Assembly: GCF_023151555.2 (NCBI RefSeq)
Contig: NZ_CP100425.1
Span: 1,922,001-1,986,000, forward strand
DNA: 64,000 nucleotides
Reading direction: 5' to 3'
Source: Photobacterium sp. CCB-ST2H9
Lineage (GTDB): Bacteria > Pseudomonadota > Gammaproteobacteria > Enterobacterales > Vibrionaceae
The notes below the pieces were generated by a model. The model was not told the DNA's origin, did not search any database, and was given only the letters and a program-made list of their open reading frames with translations. Each line of letters begins with the position of its first letter. Position 1 is the first letter of the stretch. This document shows positions 44,975 to 54,081 of this stretch, one piece after another. The translations under genes and the position numbers were made by a program.

Positions 44975-47900
44975 TCAATTTTTCAGGAGATCAGCCAGGG
45001 GCGTCTGCCTGGCAGCCTGATGTTCCCGAATATCTTCCAGCACGCCGTACAGACAAGGAACGACAAATAATACCAGGACACTGGATGCCAGCAATCCAAA
45101 GGTAATACTGATCACCAGCGGGATCATGACCTGCGCCTGCAGGCTGGTCTCAAAGAGCAACGGCAGCATACCTGCGATGGTGGTTGTCGAGGTCAGCAAC
45201 ATTGCCCTGAGCCGTTCCTCACTGGCCTTTCTTGCGGCGTCGTGCAGTGTCAGTCCCTCACCGGCATTCGCTTTTACGAATTCAACAAGCAATATGGCAT
45301 TGTTCACCACAATCCCGGCCAGTGACACATAGCCCACCATGCTTGGCATGGTCAGCGGGTAACCCATCAGCATGTGTCCGCCGATCACACCAATCAGTGA
45401 CAATGGAATCGCCAGCATGACGATCAAAGGCTCGGCATAGCTTCTGAACTGTATGCTCAGCAAAACGAATATCCCGACCAATCCGGCCAGAAAACCAGAA
45501 CGTAATGACATCTGGGTCACCCTGCTGTTTTTCATTTCACCTTCCGCCGTCATCGTTAACCCGGGAAACCGGGCCTGCAATTCGGGCAGAAATCTTGCGA
45601 ATGTATCGGTGACAACGGCTTGTGCGTTGGTGTGTTGTGTATGGACGGCACCGAAAATGGTGACAGTCTGCTGACCATTGATTCGGTTGATGCGTGAATA
45701 ATCCCGTTCAAAATGGATATCTGCGACACTTGCAAGCGGAATCCGTGTGCCTGTGACCGGGTGAATGATGGGAAAATATTCCAGCGTTTCCAGACTGGCC
45801 GATTGCCGGGTATCCAGTTGAACATTGATTTCAACCTCATCCAGTCCCTGATAAACCTGATCCACTTCCTCACCATAAAAGGCCTGCCTTAACTGACTTG
45901 CGACCTGCGCAGCCTTCACCCCGGCCGCCAGGGCTGCCGGTTTAAGTGTCAGACGCAGCTCCGGACGTCCGGCCCTTAAATCATCAAAAACGTTATAAAC
46001 CCCGTCATACCCCTGAAGCCATTGCTGCAGAGCAAATGAAGCCTCTGATAAAACAGCGGCATCGCGTCCCTGCAGGCGCAATTCGATGGCCCGGCCTGCC
46101 GGACCAATCGCAGGTTCGGTGAAAATGACTTTCGTCACCTCAGGCATTGGCGGTAACGCTGCCATCCATTCGGCAGTCAGGGTATCGACATCCGTCTTGC
46201 GCCGCTCAGCGGTAAGCAGATCGACACTGATGGTTGCCAGATGAGCTCCGGTTTCGAAAGCATCCACATTCTTGTTGAAACTCACAGTCACTGCCTGTAC
46301 CAGAGGCGCAACTTCCTGCTGATTCAACGACTCGCTGGCCTGAGTCAACGCACCAAGCACGGTGTCGACGGCAGATTCCGTCTCTTCCAGCCGCGAACCG
46401 GCAGGCAGGATCAACCTTGCTTCCAGCACATCGCCATCCATCTCCGGCAGCGCCTGAAACTTGAGGTCACCACTGGCGAGCATTGCAACGGACAAAATGA
46501 ATAACGCAATACTGCCGCCAATCACTGCATAACGATACTGCATCGCCTTGTGAACAGCTTCACCCGTAGCAAGCTGCAAACGGCTGAAACCCCGATCGAC
46601 CGCTTGCCTGAACCAGTTGTGTGTCTGCTGCTTTTCATGCGTCAACGTATGATGTAAATGACTGGGCAAAATCAGAAATGCTTCAATCAGACTGACCGTA
46701 ATCACAATCAGTAACACAGACGGGACCACCCGCAGGATCTGCCCGATATCGCCCTCAATCGACAACAGCGCTCCGAAAATCAGAACCGTGGTTAAAAAAG
46801 AGGACAGCACGCCCCGGGCAACCATGGAAACGCCTGCAGTGACCGCAGCCAGTGGCGATTTCCCCTGCCGGGACTGCGCAGCAATACTCTCGGCAATCAC
46901 AATGGCATCATCCATCAGAATGCCCAGTGCCAGCAGCAGTGCAACGATGCTCATCATATTGAGCGTGATCCCCAGCGCCGACAAAAAGAAAAAGCTTGCC
47001 AGAAAGCTGACCGGCAGCCCGGCGACGACCCAGAGGGTATACCGCAGGTTGAAAAACAGCAGCAGGCTGAAGAACACCAGCACAAGCCCCTGCCAGGCGT
47101 TATCGATCAGCATTGTCAGACGATCAACCACAATGGAAGTGTTGTCCTTAGTCAGCGTCAGCTGCACGCTGTCCGGCAATTGCTGGCGTTCACTGGCAAG
47201 AAATGCTTCAACCGCAGCCAGCACATCCAGACTGTCATCACTGGTATTTTTCGAGACATTCAGCAACGCGGCCGGATTCCCGTTAAACAGCGCAAAGTCT
47301 TCCGGATGACTGAAAGTTTCTTCGATTGTCGCGATGTCTCCCAGCTGGACCTGACTGCCGGTTTGCCCGCTGAGGATCTGCAAACGTGATAAACCATCCA
47401 CCGTCACACGCTGGTCGTCCACACTGAGATCATACGTCTGATGACGGGTCTCCAGATCCCCCAGCGGCAGATTGATATTCTGAGATGCAATGCTCGCGCT
47501 GATTGATTCCAGTGACAGTCCGTAAAACCTCAGTTGCTCAGGATCCAGTGACACACGCAACTGCCGGGTGGAAAAGCCTTCAATCCGAACCAGTGGAATC
47601 CCTGGTTGTCTCAGCATTTTCTCTTTCAGCTGTTCAGCCAATGCTTTAAGTTCTGGCCGCGTCAGCTGATCGGCTGTCACAGCCACGGTGACAACCGGAC
47701 TTGTCCGGCCCATTTCTTCGATCACAGGTGTGTCTGCTTCGTCCGGAAAACTATCGATACCATCCACAGCCGAACGAATATCATCCTGAAATGCTTTGAA
47801 ATCTTCACCTTCCGCCATCGTCAATGTCATCATCGCCAGACTGTTCCGGGATTCACACTGCACTTCGTCCATGGCAACAATGGCTTCGGTGGCCTCTTCC

Positions 47901-48094
47901 AGCGGACGGCAGATGCCATTTTCCACCTCTCGCGGACCAGCACCGGGATAAGGCACCGTCACACGAACCGTATCGGTATCAATCTTCGGAAAAGTTTCCC
48001 TCTGCAGGGTTGGTAAATAATACAGGCCCGCCAGAATAAACAGCGCCATCAGCAAGTTGGCTGCCGTCGGGTGACCAGCAAAAAACCGGATCAT
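44975..48094 (-). CDS. RND family efflux permease
   Basis: 1039 residues, the size of AcrB/MexB-type and related RND inner-membrane pumps, with two halves each of one helix, a large periplasmic domain and five or more helices. TM4 has the proton-relay acidic pair in LGILMDDAIVIAES. The N-terminus (HPTAANLLMALFILAGLYYLP) and the SFPDEADTPVIEE loop place it nearer to the broader proteobacterial RND/HAE-type group than to classic AcrB. Substrates are unknown. It overlaps the adaptor gene by 4 bases (ATGA). Confidence 0.93.
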   Translation of the reverse strand: MIRFFAGHPTAANLLMALFILAGLYYLPTLQRETFPKIDTDTVRVTVPYPGAGPREVENGICRPLEEATEAIVAMDEVQCESRNSLAMMTLTMAEGEDFKAFQDDIRSAVDGIDSFPDEADTPVIEEMGRTSPVVTVAVTADQLTRPELKALAEQLKEKMLRQPGIPLVRIEGFSTRQLRVSLDPEQLRFYGLSLESISASIASQNINLPLGDLETRHQTYDLSVDDQRVTVDGLSRLQILSGQTGSQVQLGDIATIEETFSHPEDFALFNGNPAALLNVSKNTSDDSLDVLAAVEAFLASERQQLPDSVQLTLTKDNTSIVVDRLTMLIDNAWQGLVLVFFSLLLFFNLRYTLWVVAGLPVSFLASFFFLSALGITLNMMSIVALLLALGILMDDAIVIAESIAAQSRQGKSPLAAVTAGVSMVARGVLSSFLTTVLIFGALLSIEGDIGQILRVVPSVLLIVITVSLIEAFLILPSHLHHTLTHEKQQTHNWFRQAVDRGFSRLQLATGEAVHKAMQYRYAVIGGSIALFILSVAMLASGDLKFQALPEMDGDVLEARLILPAGSRLEETESAVDTVLGALTQASESLNQQEVAPLVQAVTVSFNKNVDAFETGAHLATISVDLLTAERRKTDVDTLTAEWMAALPPMPEVTKVIFTEPAIGPAGRAIELRLQGRDAAVLSEASFALQQWLQGYDGVYNVFDDLRAGRPELRLTLKPAALAAGVKAAQVASQLRQAFYGEEVDQVYQGLDEVEINVQLDTRQSASLETLEYFPIIHPVTGTRIPLASVADIHFERDYSRINRINGQQTVTIFGAVHTQHTNAQAVVTDTFARFLPELQARFPGLTMTAEGEMKNSRVTQMSLRSGFLAGLVGIFVLLSIQFRSYAEPLIVMLAIPLSLIGVIGGHMLMGYPLTMPSMVGYVSLAGIVVNNAILLVEFVKANAGEGLTLHDAARKASEERLRAMLLTSTTTIAGMLPLLFETSLQAQVMIPLVISITFGLLASSVLVLFVVPCLYGVLEDIREHQAARQTPLADLLKN

Positions 48095-49497
48095 GGTCTG
48101 CCCTCCCCATCCGTTTTCACCAGCTCAGTTGAGGATGAAGACAGACGTTGCTGCAACGCCACGTCCTGCTGCAGGACCAGAGGCATTCCCGCCATCGCGG
48201 GCAAGAGATCACTGGTGATTACTGGCGTACCAGCCGGAATCGCATCCGGGCTGAATAATGCCAGATCCTGCATGGTCAAATCTGGCGAGGCCGGTAACCG
48301 ACGCAGCTTTGAGTCTTGATCTGCAATCAGCAAATATCCCTCATGCAACGCATGACGCGGAATGATCAGTGCGCGGATTTCTGTCCCGACCAGGCTGGCG
48401 ACAACCGGCATCCCATCCAGCAAAGGTGGCTTACTGCCCGGCGTCAGATCCTGATAAGGCTGATCAATTGCCAGCCGGATGCCCAGCGTATGCGACTGTG
48501 GGTCCAGAGATTCTCCCAGACTGAGAATGTGGCCGGTCCAGGACGATTCAGAAAAGCCGGGTACCCGAATCTCGGCCTCGATTCCCATCTGGGCAATCAA
48601 AGTGCCGAACACACGGGCATCCGTCACATTCACCGATTGTGTTCTGTCGCTAAAAAGGGTTTGAAAAAAAGGTTTCAGCTTCGCAACAGGAAACTGGGCC
48701 GTGACTTCCATTCGGTCAATACCGCTGGCTTCAAATAAAACTTGTCCGGTCTGCATGAACTGCGCCTGCTCCGCCTGTACCGCTGTCACCCGGCCGGTGA
48801 AAGGCATGACAATCCGGGTTCGTGCCAGGTTTCGCTGTGCCTGCGCCACCTGAGTTTCCGCAACCGTCTGTCTGGCGATCAAGACCTCGCGATTGGCTGG
48901 CAGGACAGCCAGCTCATTTTCCAGCAACGCCTGTTCCTGCTGCAGCTGAATCAGCTTCTGACGCTCACCATCGACCTGAGAAGCCGACTGAGCACCACGC
49001 TGGTTCAGCGTTTGCTTTCTGTCCAGTTCCCGTCTGGCAACTTTCATCGTATCCAGAATCAGTGTCTGACGGCGTTTCAGAGTCTTGTCTGTCTGTGCCA
49101 GCTCAGCCAGGTTGGCCTTCGCAATGGCCAACTCAGCTTCTGCCTGACTCAGCGCCAGCAGGTAATCGGCCTGATCCAGTTCAACCAGAACTTCGCCCTG
49201 ATTCACCAGACTGCCCTGCTTCAGCAAAGGTGAGACCTTGCTGACCCTACCCGAGACTTCAGCAATCGCTTTGACTTTCACAGAAGGTTCGATAAAACCG
49301 TGTCCGGTCAGACGAGGACGCACAAGTGACGGCGTCGCTTCAATGTAAGACACTGCGGTTGGCGAAACCTCGACCGCCTGATGCTTCACCGGGGGCCGGG
49401 TTATCACGAGCGTCACCATGACAATCACGGCACAGCCGATAAACAGCGGCGCGACAGCTTTCGTTTTCAGTAACTGACGAATTTTAGCGGATTTCAT
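48091..49497 (-). CDS. RND periplasmic adaptor (HlyD/MFP family)
   Basis: About 468 residues. An N-terminal membrane anchor (VAPLFIGCAVIVMVTLVI) is followed by the split lipoyl halves (VSGRVSKVSPLLKQGSLVNQGEVLVELD, then RTRIVMPFTGRVTAVQAEQ), which flank a coiled-coil hairpin (about 115-215), and a beta-barrel. It should bridge the RND pump to an outer-membrane channel. The ATG at 49497 has AAGGAG upstream. It overlaps the TetR gene by 14 bases, so regulator, adaptor and pump form one operon. No TolC-like gene is present. Confidence 0.91.
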   Translation of the reverse strand: MKSAKIRQLLKTKAVAPLFIGCAVIVMVTLVITRPPVKHQAVEVSPTAVSYIEATPSLVRPRLTGHGFIEPSVKVKAIAEVSGRVSKVSPLLKQGSLVNQGEVLVELDQADYLLALSQAEAELAIAKANLAELAQTDKTLKRRQTLILDTMKVARRELDRKQTLNQRGAQSASQVDGERQKLIQLQQEQALLENELAVLPANREVLIARQTVAETQVAQAQRNLARTRIVMPFTGRVTAVQAEQAQFMQTGQVLFEASGIDRMEVTAQFPVAKLKPFFQTLFSDRTQSVNVTDARVFGTLIAQMGIEAEIRVPGFSESSWTGHILSLGESLDPQSHTLGIRLAIDQPYQDLTPGSKPPLLDGMPVVASLVGTEIRALIIPRHALHEGYLLIADQDSKLRRLPASPDLTMQDLALFSPDAIPAGTPVITSDLLPAMAGMPLVLQQDVALQQRLSSSSTELVKTDGEGRP

Positions 49498-50149
49498 CGG
49501 AGTCTCCTTGCGCCGGGAAGTGGCCAAACCCCTGGGTCAATAACAGGGTTAAATGCTGTTTCCATGCATCTGAACGTAACACCTGACGATCCACACCCAG
49601 AACGCCTTGAATCAAAGGTTCTGCAATCATGGGGAACGCCATCAGGCTGATCATGGAAGCAGTGGCAAAACGAGGATTAATCTCTGCCCGTAAAATGCCT
49701 TTTTGCTGCAAGACCGAAAACATGGTTAGCAACGCATGGCCGATGCGGACTGGGAATGTTTTTACAAAATGCTCTCTCAGCCGACCCTCACTGGCCAGCA
49801 CTTCATCTTTCACCAGATTGATGAGCCATGGCTCTTCCGTCATGATGTCTGATATCGTCGACACCAGCACAGGCAGTACCCGTTCCGGCTCCGTGCCGAG
49901 TAAGCCTGCCACCTGCTGAAGCCTGCGTTGACGCATATCGCCGGTACGATCCAGTAACGCAAGAAACAGCCCTTCTTTGTTGCCGAAGTAATAACTGATC
50001 ATCGCAGATTGCGTCCCGGCTTCAGCCGCCAGTTCGCGTATGGTGATGGATTTATATGATTTTCTGTTCAGCAAACGTTCGGCAGCATCAAGCAGTGCCG
50101 CCATCATCTGTGCCTGCTTTTCCGGATCCTGTGGTCTTCCTCTGGACAT
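49484..50149 (-). CDS. TetR family regulator of the RND operon
   Basis: 221 residues. The N-terminal HTH (about 28-58; ITIRELAAEAGTQSAMISYYFGNKEGLF) is a standard TetR DNA-binding domain, and the C-terminal half is helical for ligand and dimer contacts. It is the first gene of the tetR-adaptor-pump operon, so it probably represses its own operon and responds to a pump substrate. The operator was not pinned down; the AT-rich 276-base gap upstream is shared with the divergent gene at 50426. Confidence 0.9.
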   Translation of the reverse strand: MSRGRPQDPEKQAQMMAALLDAAERLLNRKSYKSITIRELAAEAGTQSAMISYYFGNKEGLFLALLDRTGDMRQRRLQQVAGLLGTEPERVLPVLVSTISDIMTEEPWLINLVKDEVLASEGRLREHFVKTFPVRIGHALLTMFSVLQQKGILRAEINPRFATASMISLMAFPMIAEPLIQGVLGVDRQVLRSDAWKQHLTLLLTQGFGHFPAQGDSDEIR

Positions 50150-50425
50150 AAGCCTTCAATTCATTAATCAAGTGATCAACTAAAAAATAAGAGGAATCTG
50201 ACTACTTTGCAATGCCTGAAAACTGAACACAGATCAAAAATTCAGATGAAGATACAGACAACGTTCACCTTGTCCGGGTGACACATACAGCGAACACCGG
50301 CTGGCAAAACCTGAATCTGAAATCATTACTCGTGATTTGCATAATAAAATTGCCCGTCTATTTTTATTTTTGCTGACATTTGGGGTTGGCTTTTATTTAT
50401 AACAATGACAATAAATGGTGGACAA

Positions 50426-51037
50426 ATGAACAAAACAACGGATTTGGCTTTTTATCGCGAAGAAAACTTTGGGGGTACCCCTGAATACTATTCGCTCGGA
50501 GATGATGTGACGTTTCACGATGGTGACAACTTCAATGATAAATATTTATCTTTAAAAGTCATTAACCCGGTGAAAGTCAACTGCTACCAGCACTCTGATG
50601 GTTCAGGCTTTTTCAACAGCTACACCTATGGCAATTACCCAAGCCTTAAAGAAATGGGCGGACTTTCAAAGTTCCAGGTGACTGAAGTAGATACTCATTT
50701 TGCAATCAGTATGCGGTTGATTGATGTGACCGGGGGTGAGCCTCGTCAGTTCCTGATGACATTTAATGCGCATGATATTGGTGATGCACAAATCTGGTCT
50801 GGTGATCAGGAATATAGTTTATTGCCAGTCACTGAGAATAGCGATATCGTCACTTGCGCCATTTATATTCGGGACATGACAACCGGAGAATATATTGCCA
50901 ATGGTTCGATGTATTTCCAGTACAATCCGCACAATGGCATTGTTGAGATCATCACACCAGCAGAAACCTTCCCATCGAATCTGACAGTAAAACGAATGGA
51001 TAATACGAAGTTCGACTTCACGCTGACCAGCCGATAA
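50426..51037 (+). CDS. Beta/gamma-crystallin-like protein
   Basis: About 203 residues without a signal peptide. The first 80 residues look like two beta/gamma-crystallin Greek keys: YREENFGG (Tyr10, Phe15, Gly17) fits the Y/F/W-x4-Y/F/W-x-G signature, and YQHSDGSG (Tyr54 to Gly61) is a second, degenerate copy. The Ca2+-site NDxxSS is altered to NDKYLS. The remaining 120 residues are beta-rich without recognised motifs. The ATG at 50426 follows GGTGG; an ATG at 50405 is an alternative. Function unknown. Bacterial crystallin-like proteins often bind calcium or act outside the cell. Confidence 0.62.
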   Translation: MNKTTDLAFYREENFGGTPEYYSLGDDVTFHDGDNFNDKYLSLKVINPVKVNCYQHSDGSGFFNSYTYGNYPSLKEMGGLSKFQVTEVDTHFAISMRLIDVTGGEPRQFLMTFNAHDIGDAQIWSGDQEYSLLPVTENSDIVTCAIYIRDMTTGEYIANGSMYFQYNPHNGIVEIITPAETFPSNLTVKRMDNTKFDFTLTSR

Positions 51038-51100
51038 AATATAGCTTCCTGTGCCTCAGCAGCAAGTGTTGAGGCACAAAATCAAATGCTTATCCTGCGA

Positions 51101-51502
51101 TCAACTTTGATTAGCCAGAGCCGTGAGAACCGCCACGGCCTTGTCTGCTTTGTCGGCAGGGACAAATATATGATCGTGGTAATACGCTGCAATCACATTC
51201 GCACTGATTCCATGCTCAGCCAAAGCGGTAGACACAGCAGCTGTCAGTCCGACGGCTTCCAGGCTGGAATGTACCGTTAAAGTAATACAGCGAAACGTCG
51301 TATCAGAGACTGCCCCGATAGCCTCGGCGGCTGACTCTGTGACAACCAGCGTCAGTCCTTCCTGCTCTCTGAACATTGCTATCGGCGAAAGCGCCAGATA
51401 TTCAGCCACACCCCCTTTCACACTACAAAACACATAGGCTTCCGGGCGCAATTGTGGCGACATTGAACGAAGTAAGGCTTGTAAATCCGTCATCCCTGAC
51501 AT
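51101..51502 (-). CDS. ACT domain-containing protein
   Basis: About 133 residues. The N-terminal half has LRPEAYVFCSVKGG, and the C-terminal ACT-like half has FRCITLTVHSSLEAVGLTAAVSTALAEHGI and AYYHDHIFVP. This layout is that of small stand-alone ACT_7-type proteins, thought to bind amino acids. I chose the ATG at 51502, with GGAGAG upstream. It lies 24 bases after a GNAT gene on the same strand. Confidence 0.85.
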   Translation of the reverse strand: MSGMTDLQALLRSMSPQLRPEAYVFCSVKGGVAEYLALSPIAMFREQEGLTLVVTESAAEAIGAVSDTTFRCITLTVHSSLEAVGLTAAVSTALAEHGISANVIAAYYHDHIFVPADKADKAVAVLTALANQS

Positions 51503-51526
51503 TTTTCTCTCCATTTCATCTTTTGA

Positions 51527-52009
51527 TTACAGTGATTTATACATGACAAACGTATCGACATATCCCAAAGTCCGGTGCCGGTAGGCACCAGGAATCGTCC
51601 CGACAATCTGGTATCCCAGTTTCTGCCATAAAGCGACCGCGGCTTCATTTGTCGACACCACGGAATTAAACTGCATAGCCCGGAATCCAAGCGAAACCGC
51701 TATTTGCTGAGAATGTTCACACATGGCTTTTGCCACACCCCGACCACGCGCCTCTGAAGTCACCATATAACCGCAATTACAGACATGATCACCCGGCCCC
51801 ATCGCGTTCGCTTTCAGGTAGTAAGAGCCCAGCAGCATACCATCCTGTTCGCAGACAAAAGTTCTCAGCGGTTGTTCACACCACAATGCATAAGCCTGAG
51901 ATACATTCATTTGCGGCTCAAACGCGTAAGTTTCCTGTTCCTGAATGATGGTCTGAAACGTGGGCCAGAATTGCTGGAAGTCTGAAGAGGTCATTTCTCG
52001 GAAAAGCAT
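51527..52009 (-). CDS. GNAT family N-acetyltransferase
   Basis: About 160 residues. Motif A is EARGRGVAKAMCEHSQQIA, and VSTNEAAVALWQKLGYQIVGTIPGAY is the usual C-terminal part seen in Rim-like and YncA-like acetyltransferases. The ATG at 52009 has AAGGAA upstream. It precedes the ACT gene and probably shares its transcript. The substrate is unknown. Confidence 0.88.
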   Translation of the reverse strand: MLFREMTSSDFQQFWPTFQTIIQEQETYAFEPQMNVSQAYALWCEQPLRTFVCEQDGMLLGSYYLKANAMGPGDHVCNCGYMVTSEARGRGVAKAMCEHSQQIAVSLGFRAMQFNSVVSTNEAAVALWQKLGYQIVGTIPGAYRHRTLGYVDTFVMYKSL

Positions 52010-52109
52010 TCTGATTCCTTTTGATTGCCTGAAGAAAAGCATGTCTATTTCAGTAAATACAATTTAGTTTGCGCTGTGACGCTGAGCATCAGCTGGAACT
52101 GTGTGAGGC

Positions 52110-52328
52110 TCAGTATTTTTGAACATCCGGATATTGAGCTGAGGCCTGTTCATGATAAATATCAGCCAGATAACCTGCCAGCTCTGACTCCTGCAAATCT
52201 GAAGGAATGACCACATCATAAACCCGGGCTCTCAGAGAAGTCTCGGATTCCATGAAGAGCAACCATTCCCCATCCTTGCGCTGAACCGACATCAGATGAC
52301 CAAAGACATTAAATTTGATGAACATCAT
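52110..52328 (-). CDS. Small conserved protein (DUF7661-like)
   Basis: 72 residues: FIKFNVFGHLMSVQRKDGEWLLF, then YDVVIPSDLQESELAGYLADIYHE. The pattern resembles small conserved DUF7661 proteins; that name is from memory and was not checked. GGAGG lies 9 bases before the ATG. It sits alone upstream of the GNAT gene with a gap of about 100 bases. Function unknown. Confidence 0.62.
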   Translation of the reverse strand: MMFIKFNVFGHLMSVQRKDGEWLLFMESETSLRARVYDVVIPSDLQESELAGYLADIYHEQASAQYPDVQKY

Positions 52329-52469
52329 GATTCCATTCCTCCCGGGTCATGTCAGTCTCTATCGAAACAACATAACAGCTTTTCAGGCAGGGGCAATCAC
52401 AGGGTTATCTAAGTGTTTCCACTTTCGCTCGGAAGGCGTGATGAAAGAAGATGTTCTGAGAGGTGAAAC

Positions 52470-52497
52470 CAAAAAAATTCGGGGCTTTGCAGCCCCG
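52470..52497 (-). terminator. Intrinsic terminator on the minus strand
   Basis: Read on the minus strand, CGGGGCT pairs with AGCCCCG around a 4-base loop and is followed by a run of seven T. It faces the empty region 52498-53038, so it ends a transcript coming from there. Confidence 0.8.
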
Positions 52498-53038
52498 CAC
52501 TCAAGGAACCATAGTTCAGTTTCTTATTATAATTCCGGCGGTTGGCGACGTGGTGTCACCAAGCCATTAACTTAAGCGTATTCAATCGATCACGATATGG
52601 CGAAAAATAAACGCAAAAATACGTCAAAATTTCGTCACGATCACGAATGAAACACAGGGCTTCTGTTCAGATTGGCGTAAAATGCACGAAGAGTTAACGA
52701 AACCGGTCATTGTCAGACAGACATCAACCCGTTGTATCGATAAGTTGTACCACACCAAAACACAATGAAAGCCTGTTTGCTTTCCTGACAGCCATAAACG
52801 AATTGCAGCATCCTAGCATTGGTTTATGACAGTACAAATACGTCTTGAAAGCTTCTGAATGCACACCACAATCTGTATGAAATATACTGCATCCAATTCC
52901 TGCTGACTGAACTGATTTATCCGTCCGTTTATATGTCTCTTTCATCAGGAAGCAAAAGGATACATGATTCTCATCAGTTTTGGCAATTATTCTCTGTCCA
53001 TTCATATGATGCAAATAGGAATATCATTCAATAATCAC
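52498..53038. other. 541-base gap without a supported gene, ending in a minus-strand terminator
   Basis: No frame here has a good start and recognisable protein. A 96-residue frame on the minus strand (52724-53014) starts with TTG and has no family or ribosome site. The region is AT-rich and could hold a long 3' UTR of the TPR operon or a small RNA ending at the terminator. Confidence 0.4.
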
Positions 53039-53524
53039 TTACCATTTCCTATTCAGATCAGACGCATACCTCAGAATTGCCTGCTCATATTTCTTAATGG
53101 AAGGACTGTTTGTTTTTTCGACAAGTAACCTCAGTACAATTTCCATCGCTTCTTTATGTCTGCCTAAATGATACAAACACATCGCATAGAATGGTTTTAT
53201 TTCATCCGCATCAGGATACTCTGCAATAACTTGCTTAAAATAATCCAGTGCATCGTCATAATTTCCCAAACAACGATGAGTACAGGCTAATCCAAACAAT
53301 GCTTCGAATCGATCCAAAACACTCAATTCTCCTGCCAGTGCAAGTTCATAATGCAGGACCGCTTCTTTTTCTTTTCCCTCATTGTCATAGGACCAGGCGA
53401 TATGCAAATGTGCCTGTGGAGCGTACGGTGATTGGTTCTCAACTAAGGTAAAAAGTAATGCTCTGGATGCCAGATGTTCCCCTTCCCACCTCAGTGAAAC
53501 AGCGCGAGTAATCATGGTTTCCAT
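53039..53524 (-). CDS. TPR repeat protein (TPR_5-like)
   Basis: About 161 residues, all helical, with tetratricopeptide-type repeats: PQAHLHIAWSYDNEGKEKEA, FEALFGLACTHRCLGNYDDA and IKPFYAMCLYHLGRHKEAM. The order matches short TPR_5-type proteins that act as protein-binding scaffolds. The ATG at 53524 has AGGTG upstream. It lies 11 bases after a small membrane protein gene on the same strand, so the two probably form an operon. Partners unknown. Confidence 0.82.
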   Translation of the reverse strand: METMITRAVSLRWEGEHLASRALLFTLVENQSPYAPQAHLHIAWSYDNEGKEKEAVLHYELALAGELSVLDRFEALFGLACTHRCLGNYDDALDYFKQVIAEYPDADEIKPFYAMCLYHLGRHKEAMEIVLRLLVEKTNSPSIKKYEQAILRYASDLNRKW

Positions 53525-53535
53525 TTGAAACACCT

Positions 53536-53739
53536 TTAACTGATAAAGATAATTAGAAAATAAAACGCCGCAAACCCTTCAATGAGGAAGCATACATTCA
53601 TCGTCTGAAGGTAAGACTCAAACCATTTCATCTTCATCATGAAAGGTAATATGAATGCCATCAGACAAAATAAGATATCTGTCAGCAGCCTGTTTTCCAG
53701 AATAAAACCAGACAATTTCTTATTATTCATGTCACGCAT
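53536..53739 (-). CDS. Small membrane protein
   Basis: About 67 residues with two predicted helices (LTDILFCLMAFILPFMMKM and MNVCFLIEGFAAFYFLIIFIS) after a short basic N-terminus (MNNKKLSGF). Start candidates are the ATGs at 53739 and 53730; neither has a strong ribosome site. The close spacing to the TPR gene supports a real gene. Function unknown. Confidence 0.5.
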   Translation of the reverse strand: MRDMNNKKLSGFILENRLLTDILFCLMAFILPFMMKMKWFESYLQTMNVCFLIEGFAAFYFLIIFIS

Positions 53740-53857
53740 ATCGACCCATCGTTCAAGAAGCAATGATCGCTCTAAAAGAATGGCATCCTGTTTTGGACAG
53801 TTTTACAATTTCCCGCATCGACACTTCTTCTTACCAGGACCTTATTCTGAACGATGC

Positions 53858-54025
53858 CTAACTCGCAGGTATGCCTTTTCCTGAATCCTTCAATATTGCG
53901 GAATAAACCATCACCGTACTGGGTGGCGCACGAAGAAAAAACAGATCGGCGAACACAATCAATGCAATAATCCAGATGAATATCCAGGCAGGCAACATAT
54001 ACTGACGTTCAAATATCAGATTCAT
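53858..54025 (-). CDS. Very small single-pass membrane protein
   Basis: A 55-residue frame starting with MNLIFERQYM. A hydrophobic helix follows at about 11-31 (LPAWIFIWIIALIVFADLFFL), then a short tail (RAPPSTVMVYSAILKDSGKG). AGAGAG precedes the ATG at suitable distance. The positive-then-hydrophobic layout and the match to surrounding gene direction make a real small protein plausible. It lies between the EamA exporter gene and another small membrane gene. Function unknown. Confidence 0.5.
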   Translation of the reverse strand: MNLIFERQYMLPAWIFIWIIALIVFADLFFLRAPPSTVMVYSAILKDSGKGIPAS

Positions 54026-54081
54026 CGGACTCTCTTTATTTTCCAGGCCACGACATCCCCTTCTGACCGTCTTTTACCCCA

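Noticed and set aside
44815..45105. 96-residue plus-strand frame
   Set aside because: Overlaps the 3' end of the RND gene in antisense and has no supporting features.
50150..50200. A TetR operator in the gap upstream of the RND operon (ATCAAGTGATCAA)
   Set aside because: It is a direct repeat of ATCAA rather than a convincing palindrome, so it was not listed as a site.
52315..52575. 86-residue plus-strand frame
   Set aside because: It runs through the minus-strand terminator and overlaps the start of the small conserved gene at 52110-52328; no ribosome site or family.
52724..53014. 96-residue minus-strand frame rich in Cys and His
   Set aside because: Starts with TTG, lacks a ribosome site and has no recognisable domain; treated as chance.
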